35,090 bases of DNA from Verrucomicrobiales bacterium. GTDB lineage: Bacteria > Verrucomicrobiota > Verrucomicrobiia > Verrucomicrobiales > DEV007. Below the pieces are notes generated by a model, which saw only the letters and a list, made by a program, of their open reading frames with translations, was not told where the DNA came from and did no database searches. Position numbers and translations under genes: made by a program. The stretch covers positions 1-35,090 of the forward strand of contig JAOFXR010000030.1 in NCBI GenBank assembly GCA_028047635.1, read 5' to 3'. Numbering within the stretch: the stretch's first letter is position 1; each line of letters begins with the position of its first letter. Shown one piece after another: positions 17,959-26,521 of this stretch.

Positions 17959-19278
17959 ATGAAAGATCAACTGAACAAACTCGACCAACTAAGCCGGCGC
18001 CAATTTGTCGCCAACACGGCTAAAACAGCCCTCGGTGTAAGCGTTCTTCCTTTGGGAGCTGCCAATATGGCACAGGCTGCCGGCGGAGGTAAAGCTGAGC
18101 ACTGTATCTTCTTCTACATGTCCGGTGGTATGACCCACATTGACACGTTTGATCCTAAGCCAGGACACGAGAACGGCGGAAAGACCAAAGGTATCAAAAC
18201 CGGCGTAGCGGGTGTTGAGCTTGCGGAATTCATGCCAGAAATGGCTAAGCGCTTCAAGGACATTGCAGTGATTCGCTCAATGACACAGAAGACAGGTGAC
18301 CACCGCGGTGGATCATACTGGATGCACACCAGCTACCAGCCGCGTGCCACTATCGTGCACCCTTCGATGGGTCCATGGGCACAAACGCTCCTCGGCAAGA
18401 AGCACGAGACACTTCCTGACTCGGTCACGATCGGAGCGGGCGGTAACCACCCCGGCGCTGGATTCTTCGGCCCATCAATGTCACCACTTCCCATTGGTGA
18501 TCCCGACAAAGGCGTGCAGAATGCGGCCATTTACGACGGTGTTGATGAGAAGCTCTTCGATAAGCGACTCGACCTCATGAACACTTTCGACGAAGGATTC
18601 CGTCGCAAGTTTAAAACGAATGAAGTAGGCGCTTATACAGAGTTCTACGATGAGACACTGAAACTCATGAAGAGTGAAGATCTCGATACATTCAATTTGA
18701 GCAAAGAAGAAAACTATCAGGAGAAGGCTGGACGCTACGGTAACTCCCGTGTCGGTAAAGGCGCCATGCTCGCCAAGCGTCTGGTTAAATCAGGGGTTCG
18801 ATTCGTTGAAGTTCAATCCGGTGGATGGGATATGCACAACGATCTCTGGAATGCGATTCAGGGCACCGGAGGTGGCCTCGACAAAGCTCTCGGAGCGTTG
18901 ATCGATGATCTCAAAGCAGAAGGACTCTTCGAGAAAACCCTCATCTGTGTGGGAACTGAGTTCGGCCGAACACCGAAGATCAACGTGAACGGTGGTCGTG
19001 ACCACCACCCACGTGTTTTCTCCACCATGTTCGCAGGTGGCGGTATTTCCGGTGGACAGGTTTACGGAAAATCGACCAAAGACGGCATGGCTGTCGAGGA
19101 GAATCCAGTTGAGCCACGTGACTTCAATGCCACGATCGCTCATGCAATGGGACTCGACTTGAACAAGGTTGTTTACGCGCCATCAGGACGTCCGTTCCTG
19201 ATTGCCGGTCACCAGAGAGATCCCAAGACCGACGAAATCGTTACCGAAGGAAAGCCAATCATGCCTTTCTTTTCCTAA
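17959..19278 (+). CDS. DUF1501 family Tat-exported protein
   Basis: This is a 439-residue protein of the DUF1501 family, which has a sulfatase/alkaline-phosphatase-like fold. The N-terminus has a twin-arginine signal (LSRRQFVANTAKTALGVSVL), pointing to export of a folded, perhaps metal-loaded, protein. Family landmarks are HCIFFYMSGGMTHIDTFDPKP, DHRGGSYWMHTSY, GGWDMHNDLW and GTEFGRTPKIN followed by GRDHHPRVF. DUF1501 proteins are partners of DUF1549/DUF1553 proteins in PVC bacteria, and here the pair is adjacent and probably co-transcribed. The reaction is not known. A strong terminator follows the gene. Confidence 0.92.
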   Translation: MKDQLNKLDQLSRRQFVANTAKTALGVSVLPLGAANMAQAAGGGKAEHCIFFYMSGGMTHIDTFDPKPGHENGGKTKGIKTGVAGVELAEFMPEMAKRFKDIAVIRSMTQKTGDHRGGSYWMHTSYQPRATIVHPSMGPWAQTLLGKKHETLPDSVTIGAGGNHPGAGFFGPSMSPLPIGDPDKGVQNAAIYDGVDEKLFDKRLDLMNTFDEGFRRKFKTNEVGAYTEFYDETLKLMKSEDLDTFNLSKEENYQEKAGRYGNSRVGKGAMLAKRLVKSGVRFVEVQSGGWDMHNDLWNAIQGTGGGLDKALGALIDDLKAEGLFEKTLICVGTEFGRTPKINVNGGRDHHPRVFSTMFAGGGISGGQVYGKSTKDGMAVEENPVEPRDFNATIAHAMGLDLNKVVYAPSGRPFLIAGHQRDPKTDEIVTEGKPIMPFFS

Positions 19279-19304
19279 GCGGTTTTCACATCCAATTCGA
19301 AAAG

Positions 19305-19334
19305 AGCCCGGAAGTTTTCTTCCGGGCTTTTTTT
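19305..19334 (+). terminator. rho-independent terminator after the DUF1501 gene
   Basis: A perfect 10-bp stem (AGCCCGGAAG at 19305-19314, CTTCCGGGCT at 19319-19328) closes a TTTT loop and runs into seven T. It ends the sigma/FecR/DUF1549/DUF1501 unit. Confidence 0.93.
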
Positions 19335-19466
19335 GTGCCCCGGGCATTCAGGTCCTTCGAGAGTAAAAATACACAATTACCATTAATTTAAGCTTTCTTA
19401 ATTAAATGAACTCGGTTATTACGTAGTCGTTACTTTCACTTTTATTCTTCGTTTACCTTTCAGCGA

Positions 19467-21077
19467 ATGAGTTTGGCATCACAGGCCCCTACTACCGCTC
19501 ACGCGGGCGCTTCAGACGGCATCTCCCAGAATGCGGGAATCATCGTGATCGAAGGAAGCGCTCTTACCCCGCTCGGGCCCAAAATGGTGTATGCGAATGC
19601 ACACGCGCTCGCGTCGACGGGCTACGAGAAAAAGTCTCTCGAAGGATCTCCTCTCGGTCTTATTTATGATCGTAAGGATCTTACCAGTCTTATAGGAAAG
19701 CTCCCCACCATCGCCGAACGCCGCACCTACTGTTGGATGGATCGCGACCTCATGGCCGCAGACGGGCGAAAAACCAAATGCCATTGGACGATCCGTCCCA
19801 CCAAAAAGGAAAACACTCCCGGTTCCTATTTTATTTTAACGTTCGAACCACTCTCGGAAACGAGAGAAGTAATCAGCGCTCCGGAACCAGTCGAGCCGCG
19901 GATTCCCGAAGTGAGGTCACCTTCCAGAGTCGAAGGCGATGCCAGGTCTGATTCAGTAGCCATGACGGCAGGTGGAGTCGCCCACGATTTTAAGAATGCC
20001 CTTCAGATCATCAAGTCGAATCTGGAACTTGCCAGACTGGAAAGCGGCGCGCTGAAACGGGCGGTCACCCCTTTTCTCGAGGAAGCTGAATGGGCACTGA
20101 GCGACGCTGAGATTCTTGCACGACAAATGCTTGCACTGAGCCGGAACGAAGCGGACAACCATCGCGTCTTTCGAGTCAACGGACTCTTGAAGCGGGTTTC
20201 GCGCCTCTGCACCGCAGGATCCCGAACGCGCTCCCGTCTGAACATTCATAACGGTGTCAGATGCGTGTACGGAGACCCTGCCCAAATTTACCAGGTCCTT
20301 CACAATTTGGTTACGAACGCTCGTCAGGCCATGCCCAATGGCGGGACCATAGACCTCGTCGCTGGAAATGCCGATCTGGGGGCTGATAATAAATTCAAGG
20401 TGAAGGCCGGAAACTACACGGTCATCTCAGTGAAAGATCGCGGAGATGGAATTCCTCCGGAAGTAGTCCCCCGCATATTCGAGCACGACTTTACGACGAA
20501 GCACGACGGCAGTGGTTTCGGACTCGCTTCATGCAAAGACATCATTGAATCGCATGGAGGAGTAATTCGCGTGGCTTCCCTCGTAGGGGTGGGAACCGAG
20601 TTTCTTGTCTTTCTTCCTTCCACCGAGGCATCGGAAGACGAAACTCCCGCTATTCTGAACGAGCCGAAGACACCACCGAGAGAAGCCCTGAGAGATTTCA
20701 GCGGGAGCCGCATTCTTATCATCGAAGACGATGTAAAAATCGCCATTGCAACCAGAGGAATCCTCAAGCATCTCGGCTGCAACTTTTTGCTCGCCTCGAA
20801 TGGTGAGGAAGCGATCCGTGTTTTCAGGGAACATCACGAATCAACCGAGAGCATTGATGCAGCTCTTATCGATATCACCTTGCCGGGTGGCCTTGATGGA
20901 ACCGAAGTCTTCCGTGAGTTACGGAAAATGAATCCCGATCTCGTTGCTATTGCAACAAGCGGATACTTCGAGGACGAGCATCCAGAAGGAATATTGGAAC
21001 AGGGCTTCAAATCAGCCGTTCCCAAGCCTTATTCGATCACAGATCTCTCATCTGCTTTGGAACGAGCATTTGCCTGA
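19467..21077 (+). CDS. soluble hybrid histidine kinase (PAS, HisKA/HATPase, receiver)
   Basis: This 536-residue protein has no membrane segment. A PAS-like sensor occupies about 20-130. The phosphoacceptor helix contains VAHDFKNALQII with His173. The ATPase domain shows the N box (HNLVTNARQAM), the G1 box (DRGDGIPP) and the G2 box (GSGFGLASCKDIIESHGG). The C-terminal receiver (414-536) has acidic residues at IIEDD, phosphoacceptor Asp469 in LIDITLPGG, and Lys520 in VPKPYS. It would phosphorylate its own receiver; with no output domain, it must signal to another protein by phosphotransfer or contact. No cognate regulator is adjacent. Its 3' end overlaps the convergent TatD gene by 49 bases. 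Confidence 0.92.
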   Translation: MSLASQAPTTAHAGASDGISQNAGIIVIEGSALTPLGPKMVYANAHALASTGYEKKSLEGSPLGLIYDRKDLTSLIGKLPTIAERRTYCWMDRDLMAADGRKTKCHWTIRPTKKENTPGSYFILTFEPLSETREVISAPEPVEPRIPEVRSPSRVEGDARSDSVAMTAGGVAHDFKNALQIIKSNLELARLESGALKRAVTPFLEEAEWALSDAEILARQMLALSRNEADNHRVFRVNGLLKRVSRLCTAGSRTRSRLNIHNGVRCVYGDPAQIYQVLHNLVTNARQAMPNGGTIDLVAGNADLGADNKFKVKAGNYTVISVKDRGDGIPPEVVPRIFEHDFTTKHDGSGFGLASCKDIIESHGGVIRVASLVGVGTEFLVFLPSTEASEDETPAILNEPKTPPREALRDFSGSRILIIEDDVKIAIATRGILKHLGCNFLLASNGEEAIRVFREHHESTESIDAALIDITLPGGLDGTEVFRELRKMNPDLVAIATSGYFEDEHPEGILEQGFKSAVPKPYSITDLSSALERAFA

Positions 21078-21850
21078 TACCAGTTTCCAAAGTTCCCTGC
21101 GATTTGGGCGATGACCTCATCGAGAGGAAACGAGACACGTTCCGCGTATGACGCGTAAATGCGGACAAGGTTAACGGGATGGTTCACTCCATCTGCCAAT
21201 GGTAGCTTAATCAATTCAGGAGGGGGCAGCATATCCGGAGCATCTGATTCCAGTAGAATCCGATCACTTGGGATTTCATCGAAGACAGCCAGTTTCTTCA
21301 CTTTGTCGTCACGGAAGAAATAACCGGAGATCGAAAAGAAAGCGCCCCGGTCAAGGAAGTCCCCAATCATTTCCAATGGCCCACCATAGGAATGGAGTAA
21401 AAAGGGTTTCTCCGGTGGTACTTCTTTCAAACAATCACGCAAACTGCCCCAGCTCTGAAGGCAGTGAATCACTGTCGACCGACCAAGGCGATTTGCAATT
21501 TCAAGCTGCTTGAGAAAGCATTTCTTTTGCAGCTCGTTGTCATGATCACGGATCCATTTATCGAGTCCGATTTCTCCAACCACAGCGCCGGGATCCTGAA
21601 GCAAGAGATACTCAAGCTCCTCAAGTCCAGCGAGGCCAAAAGAGTTCACGCTCCACGGATGCAATCCATACCCCGCAATCACTTCGGGATTATCCGATGC
21701 GATCTCAGCCACTCTTGACCAATCTTCCGGTGAAGTTCCATTCACCACCCAACGAGTAACCCCTGCTTGCCTCAATTGAGAAAGAATCGATTCAAATTCC
21801 CCGGCAAGACGCGAGTCCTGCAGATGAAGGTGAGCATCGATCAAACCCAT
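21029..21850 (-). CDS. TatD family metal-dependent hydrolase
   Basis: This is a TatD-type amidohydrolase-fold enzyme; family members are metal-dependent DNases. The N-terminal GLIDAHLHLQD gives two metal-binding His, GEIGLDKWI supplies the Glu, VIHCLQSWG and LLHSYGG give further His, and LLESDAPDMLPP is the classic Asp-containing TatD motif. The ATG at 21850 overlaps the SufE stop as TGATG, which makes it the likely start (273 residues); a GTG one codon upstream is also in frame. The gene is probably co-transcribed with sufE. Its 3' end runs 49 bases into the opposite-strand kinase gene. Confidence 0.9.
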   Translation of the reverse strand: MGLIDAHLHLQDSRLAGEFESILSQLRQAGVTRWVVNGTSPEDWSRVAEIASDNPEVIAGYGLHPWSVNSFGLAGLEELEYLLLQDPGAVVGEIGLDKWIRDHDNELQKKCFLKQLEIANRLGRSTVIHCLQSWGSLRDCLKEVPPEKPFLLHSYGGPLEMIGDFLDRGAFFSISGYFFRDDKVKKLAVFDEIPSDRILLESDAPDMLPPPELIKLPLADGVNHPVNLVRIYASYAERVSFPLDEVIAQIAGNFGNWYQANARSKADERSVIE

Positions 21851-22263
21851 CACCCATCCAATCCGGCCAACTCAATAATTCGCGCCCGAACATTCACAAG
21901 CCCCCTGAGTCGAGTCGGTGTTAGGTTTCGATCAATTTCCAACTCTTCAATAAAATCGGGCTCGGCAGCAAGAACCTCCGAAACCTCGGCTCCCGAATAG
22001 AGCCGACACAACAATGCTCCAATCGCCGCAAGAGCGGGAGCCTCAGAGTCAATCTTAAGATCGAGCACCCCTTCTGCCACCGATCCTGTTACCCAAACCT
22101 TCGAGACACAACCAGGAATCAAATTCTCCTCCACTCGAGCCTCATCGGGAAACGGCTCAGCGCTCCCGCCACCGCTCTCCACAATCAACTGAAAACGCTC
22201 GAGTGAATCGGGAATGATTCCATAGTCTTCAATGAGTTCTTTTTGCCGTGCGATGACACTCAT
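21850..22263 (-). CDS. sufE: SufE-family cysteine desulfurase sulfur acceptor
   Basis: SufE accepts persulfide sulfur from the desulfurase SufS and passes it to the SufBCD scaffold for Fe-S cluster assembly. The 137-residue protein shows the family's ENLIPGCVSKVWV segment, with the active Cys52 in the usual place, and EAPALAAIGALLCRLYSG further on. No sufS or sufBCD gene is in this window. It is translationally coupled to the TatD gene, a partnership with no known biochemical reason. Confidence 0.92.
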   Translation of the reverse strand: MSVIARQKELIEDYGIIPDSLERFQLIVESGGGSAEPFPDEARVEENLIPGCVSKVWVTGSVAEGVLDLKIDSEAPALAAIGALLCRLYSGAEVSEVLAAEPDFIEELEIDRNLTPTRLRGLVNVRARIIELAGLDG

Positions 22264-22295
22264 AAGCTCGTTTATACGCTGCCCGAAAGAAGAAG

Positions 22296-22796
22296 TCAGC
22301 CCAACTCCTCCACATTCATCCGCATAGGAATCATGTGAGAGTGAGTGAAATTGAGATTGGTAAAAAACTGCTGGCTCTCATCACTAACTCTGTCAGTCAG
22401 CAAAGTAATCCGCTTAAAATCCTTCCGCTTTGCAAAGTCGATTACATAATTGATCAACTGCGTCCCGTAGCCCTGTCGTCGAAAATCAGGATGAATGATG
22501 ACGTCTTCCAACAATATTACGAGACCACCCATCGCCGTACTGATCGTAAAAAGCACGTTAACCATCCCCATAATCTCGTAGTCGGTTCGAACGACGAAAA
22601 TACGACCACGGTTTGGATGTTCGAGAATTGCCTGCAACCCCCGCTCCTGTTTGTTTCGATCGGGAATAAAATCCTCTTCCAAATCGAACAAAGCCATCGT
22701 CAAATCAGTCATCCGAGGCAAATCATCCAACGTAGCCGGCTCAATACGCGCAAGTTGATTGAGCGGTTTAATCGGAGCTGTGTGTGAGAAATCCAT
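22296..22796 (-). CDS. GNAT family N-acetyltransferase
   Basis: This is a single-domain GNAT protein of 166 residues. The acetyl-CoA pyrophosphate loop is seen as RRQGYGTQLINYVIDFAK, preceded by the strand VILLEDVIIHPDF and followed by RITLLTDRVSDESQQFFTNLNF. The substrate cannot be told from sequence; small-molecule or protein amines are possible. It lies 32 bases upstream of sufE on the same strand, so it may be the first gene of a GNAT-sufE-tatD transcript. Confidence 0.87.
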   Translation of the reverse strand: MDFSHTAPIKPLNQLARIEPATLDDLPRMTDLTMALFDLEEDFIPDRNKQERGLQAILEHPNRGRIFVVRTDYEIMGMVNVLFTISTAMGGLVILLEDVIIHPDFRRQGYGTQLINYVIDFAKRKDFKRITLLTDRVSDESQQFFTNLNFTHSHMIPMRMNVEELG

Positions 22797-22894
22797 CGAG
22801 TGACTAAAGTGAGATTAGCAAATCCCACGCCAATGTAAAATGTTAGATTTGAAACGATTTCTTCAGGATTAACCACTGCCAAATGGCAAATAAA

Positions 22895-23919
22895 TCAGCG
22901 GTCGAGCGGGATCGCCACAAATCGATCTCTCGACTGGGTAAACTCGCGAATGCCGAACACCCAAACGACGACCTTTTTTGAGGCCCAATAATCCGGATGT
23001 GCCGTCGCATGATAGAAAAGCTGCTTTCGTGCCTGAACCATTCCCGACCCGCGAACGCCAATCAGATCGACAGGCTGCTTCAGGGAAAACGAAAGATGAT
23101 CAGCGAGCCCACCGCCCTTGCAATGCATCCCGGTTGATTCACCGCTATGAAAGACCAGCGTGTGACTGTCACCCAAAAGAAGAACGGGGCTTTCCGATGA
23201 AGGTTTGATACCTCGCTCCCCTCCCGACGAAACATATCGGACCGAAATGGTTTCACGGGGAATTTGTCCCTCCCATTCGCTTCCCACCACCAGGTCCCCC
23301 ATAATTTCAGGACTTGCCGGTTCGCTGACTTCAAAATCAACCTTTCCCTCATCAACCAAGTTGGAGCATCGCTTTGCAATAGAGTTCGCGAGCAGCTCAA
23401 TCCCCAGAGGAGAAAGGTGTGCATCCTGGCGACAAAAGACAGGATTAGCAGCATCCATTGCCGCTAACTTTCGAAGTTCGGGCTCAATATCAACCACAGA
23501 GAGCCCCACTCCCTGCAACTGATCAAGAAAAGGGCGGATGGACGGCCCCGTTTCCGTCTCGCGGTCTTTGACCAGATGCTCAGGATAAGAGTAGCTGCCT
23601 TCGTCGGAACAGGAGCTAAGACCAGTTGCACCCCGCGCTCGGCGAGAAGATTATGAAACTCGATCAGATGAGGAAGCGGATCCAATTGATTCGCGGCCAC
23701 TTCATCTCATGGCTTCTCCCAGAAGCGCCCTTTCGCGAGGTGAAGCAATTCCTTCGTGGAAAAGAACCAGGTATTGTCATCTCCCATCGCGCTGAACTGT
23801 TCAGGAACTCGCTCAGCCGCCAGCGCTGCAAAAGAATTCGTATCAGCATCCTGAGCAGACAGGGAAGAGAACGAGGCAATTGCCTGAAAAAGTGCTATAA
23901 ACGTGAAACAGCGCTTTAC
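22895..23919 (-). pseudogene. decayed SGNH-hydrolase-like (AlgX/AlgJ-type) secreted protein
   Basis: Read from 23919, the protein starts with a signal-like segment (KRCFTFIALFQAIASFSSLSAQ) and continues through DNTWFFSTKELLHLAKGRFW to an in-frame TGA at 23709-23707. The same frame then resumes with LDPLPHLIEFHNLLAERGVQ and shifts near 23597, where restoring one lost base gives SYPEHLVKDRETETG. The rest reads on to 22895 with QDAHLSPLG and the catalytic-type LLLGDSHTLVF. These are landmarks of AlgX/AlgJ-like O-acetyltransferase SGNH proteins. No in-frame start is seen; an ATG at 23934-23932 would need one more base to join. At least two lesions make a functional product unlikely. Confidence 0.78.
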
Positions 23920-24009
23920 TGAAAATACCCCATGTTAGATAACGTAGGGTCGATTTTTGAAGTTTTTATGACAAAGCCAGCTCACAGGCAAGAGCTCCCG
24001 GTTATCAGC

Positions 24010-25485
24010 CTAAAGATACCTCAACTTCAAATGATCAATCAACGCCGCGGTATCTGCAGGAGCTCCAGCTGCTTCCGTGATCAGATCAGAAGGCAAATAG
24101 AGACTCCCCTTTTCATGAATGTGAGTTCTCATCCAGGCAAGAAGCCCTGAATAATCGCCGTTGTCCATCGCATGAGTGAGTCCCGGCTCCTGACGAACAG
24201 CGGCGACGGCAAGGTGTGCTGCGTTGATATTCCCGAGACTGTAGGTCGGAAAATATCCAAAAATCCCCATGCTCCAGTGGATATCCTGAAGGCAGCCCTC
24301 GGAATCCTTCTTCACGGGAAGCCTAAAGTAGCTCTCAAACCGGCTGTTCCACTCGCCGGGAATATCATCCACCTTGAGATCCCCTGAAAAGAGAGCTTTC
24401 TCCATCTCAAACCGAAGGAGAACGTGAAGATCGTAAGTAACCTCATCTGACTCTACGCGAATGTGACTAAGCTCAACCCGGTTTACGTGGGTTACCATTT
24501 CATCGAGCGTCACCGACTTCAAATTTGGGAAATACCCCGCGGCAACCGGTAACCACTTATTCCAGAAACCACGACTCCGGCCTACATGATTCTCCCAGAG
24601 GCGCGACTGAGACTCATGGACACCCAGCGAAGCGGAATTCCCAACCGGTTGGCCACGAAACTCTTTTCTTAAACCTTGCTCATATAATCCATGCCCGGTT
24701 TCATGCAGCACCCCAAAAAGAGAGCTGCAGAAGTCAGCCTTATCATAACGAGTCGTGAGACGCGTATCATAAGGCGCCATTCCCGAACAAAACGGGTGCA
24801 CCGCCGTATCAATTCTTCCGGCAGAAAAATCAAAGCCGATCGACTCAGCTACCTCCCGGTTAAATGCCTCCTGAGCGGCAATCGGATAGTATGCCTCGAG
24901 CTTGGAGGTATCAGGCAACGGTTTTGCCACGGCCGCTTCCACCACCGGAATGAGATCGCGCCTCAGGGATCCGAGAGTCGCGGTCAGAACATTGGTTGTC
25001 CCACCCCTCTCAAACTTGTCAATGAGAGCGTCATAAAGATGTTCTTCATATCCCCAACGCTCAGCCTGCTCGCGGCATATTTCAATCAGTCTTGTCAGAG
25101 ACGGAGCAAAAAGAGAGAAATCATTCTTTGCACGAGCCTCCGCCCAGGACGACTTCGCGTGCACCTGAGTCTCTGCAAACTCCCGCACGAGGGCTTCCGG
25201 TAATTCCGTCTCCCTGTCGAAATCATGCCGCCATTCCCGCAAGTTCGCTTTCTGTTCTGGCGAAGTAACCTCCGCATCAGCCGCCGAAATCCATTCGCCT
25301 ACTTCCTCTGAGGTGAACTTGCTATGCAGCCAGCCGCTGAACCAGGCCATTTGCTCAGCCCGATAGGAGACGCCGGAACGAGGGAGAAGAACCTCCTGAT
25401 CCCATCCCAGAAGAGCCTGAGCATCTGCTACCAGCCGGGTTTCTTTTCCAAGCTGAACCAATCGATCGTATGAAGAGATAGTCAT
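24010..25485 (-). CDS. M32 family metallocarboxypeptidase
   Basis: This is a cytoplasmic zinc carboxypeptidase of peptidase family M32 (thermostable carboxypeptidase 1 type), removing residues from peptide C-termini. The zinc motif HETGH is at 261-265 within GVLHETGHGLYEQGL. Other family landmarks are LLGWDQEVLLPRSG near the N-terminus, HPFCSGMAPYDTRLTTRY before the zinc site, GVHESQSRLWENHVGRS after it, and DIHWSMGIFGYFPTYSLG near the end. The ATG at 25485 gives 491 residues, the usual size; the frame is open further upstream but adds a stretch overlapping the upstream terminator. It follows the HtrA-fold gene on the same strand, separated by that terminator. Confidence 0.95.
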   Translation of the reverse strand: MTISSYDRLVQLGKETRLVADAQALLGWDQEVLLPRSGVSYRAEQMAWFSGWLHSKFTSEEVGEWISAADAEVTSPEQKANLREWRHDFDRETELPEALVREFAETQVHAKSSWAEARAKNDFSLFAPSLTRLIEICREQAERWGYEEHLYDALIDKFERGGTTNVLTATLGSLRRDLIPVVEAAVAKPLPDTSKLEAYYPIAAQEAFNREVAESIGFDFSAGRIDTAVHPFCSGMAPYDTRLTTRYDKADFCSSLFGVLHETGHGLYEQGLRKEFRGQPVGNSASLGVHESQSRLWENHVGRSRGFWNKWLPVAAGYFPNLKSVTLDEMVTHVNRVELSHIRVESDEVTYDLHVLLRFEMEKALFSGDLKVDDIPGEWNSRFESYFRLPVKKDSEGCLQDIHWSMGIFGYFPTYSLGNINAAHLAVAAVRQEPGLTHAMDNGDYSGLLAWMRTHIHEKGSLYLPSDLITEAAGAPADTAALIDHLKLRYL

Positions 25486-25512
25486 TGAGTGAGAAGATTT
25501 TCGAAAGATAAC

Positions 25513-25550
25513 AAAAAAGCTGGTCCCCCATGATGGAGAAACCAGCTTTT
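25513..25550 (-). terminator. rho-independent terminator after the HtrA-fold gene
   Basis: On the minus strand AAAAGCTGGT (25550-25541) pairs with ACCAGCTTTT (25524-25515) across a 16-base loop and runs into a T-tract. It lies 20 bases past the stop of the HtrA-fold gene and before the M32 gene. Confidence 0.8.
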
Positions 25551-25570
25551 CAAAATTAAACAGGAAGAAA

Positions 25571-26374
25571 CTACTGCTTCGCCGCTTCACGAGCCAGATT
25601 CGCCATTACCTGAATCGAACCGGCTGACAAGGTTCCGAGAACTCCGGATGGCTTACCATCAATAATACGGACAACCGTCATTCCAACAGGCTTTCCGTCC
25701 AAGGTAAAAACCGGAATTCCCTGCGCCGTGCCGGCATCCGTCACGAAAAAGGTGCGGTCACCCTTGTAGACACCGGTAATGCGGCCCATCACCACGGTAG
25801 GCATATAACCATAAACAGCCGATGAGCGTGACAACCCGACGACACGATCGGCAGCCTCGGCCGTTGCGGCAAACTGGGAGAGATCCATTTTCGTGAAGGT
25901 CTTGTTGAGCGCCTTTACCTCGGCGCTGTCCGGCATAATGAAAGCGATGTCAGCTTCCTTATCCTGTCTCACCACTTTGCCATGAATGAGAGTGGAATCT
26001 CCGTAGCTGATCTCCACTTCAGAAAAAGAAGTCTTAGCAGACTGAATCGTCACGACATCGTCTTCCATCTTCGCCTGCTGACCATCTAATCCTACGCTTG
26101 CGTCAATCGCCGAGTTCGAAACCACAAGAAGCCCATCATCACCAATCGTAACACCGAGTGTGCGACGCTGCTGATCCCGCGCGGGTAAAGGATCACCACT
26201 GGTTCGAGCCTCCAACTTTCCCTTTACCGTTACCACGACAAGAGATGCTTTGTATTTCTCGAGAAGCGCTCGCGCCTTTTCTTCGACAGAGTCCTGCGCG
26301 AAACCAGGTGATGCGATAACAACACTGAAAAACAGCGCAACCAGCAAATGACGGAAAGAGGTAAATGAATTCAT
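25571..26374 (-). CDS. secreted HtrA/trypsin-fold protein lacking catalytic residues
   Basis: This is a 267-residue exported protein with a signal peptide (LLVALFFSVVIASPGFAQ). The body follows the DegP/HtrA protease pattern: GVTIGDDGLLVVSNSAID (74-91) corresponds to the usual GSGVI...VTNNHVI block, QDKEADIAFI (137-146) to the DxxxDLAV block with Asp142 kept, and TDAGTAQGIPVFTLDGKPVGM (212-232) to the GNSGGPL block. By this alignment the catalytic His is replaced by Ala89 and the Ser by Pro221, so it should not cleave peptides. No PDZ domain follows. A binding or chaperone role is inference. It lies between the S4 terminator and its own terminator. Confidence 0.75.
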   Translation of the reverse strand: MNSFTSFRHLLVALFFSVVIASPGFAQDSVEEKARALLEKYKASLVVVTVKGKLEARTSGDPLPARDQQRRTLGVTIGDDGLLVVSNSAIDASVGLDGQQAKMEDDVVTIQSAKTSFSEVEISYGDSTLIHGKVVRQDKEADIAFIMPDSAEVKALNKTFTKMDLSQFAATAEAADRVVGLSRSSAVYGYMPTVVMGRITGVYKGDRTFFVTDAGTAQGIPVFTLDGKPVGMTVVRIIDGKPSGVLGTLSAGSIQVMANLAREAAKQ

Positions 26375-26446
26375 AGAATGAAGGGAGTTCCCAATAGGGT
26401 TTAAAATGTATTAAGCAGTTAGGCTAGACTATACAGTTTTCTCCGG

Positions 26447-26500
26447 AAACAAAAATGTGACATTCGGTGATCGCAAAAGCGCCGAATGTCACATTCAAAT
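26447..26500 (-). terminator. rho-independent terminator after rpsD
   Basis: AATGTGACATTCGG (26454-26467) and CCGAATGTCACATT (26482-26495) form a perfect 14-bp stem, extended by CGC/GCG around an AAAA loop after a four-base bulge. On the minus strand the stem runs into CATTTTTG. It closes the ribosomal operon directly after S4. Confidence 0.85.
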
Positions 26501-26521
26501 TCAGGAGAGTAGCGAAGAGAC

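Noticed and set aside
23707..23709. In-frame TGA considered as recoding (selenocysteine or TGA=Trp)
   Set aside because: The same gene also has a frameshift and lacks a start; no SECIS-like hairpin was seen; TGA serves as a normal stop elsewhere, for example after purK and SufE.
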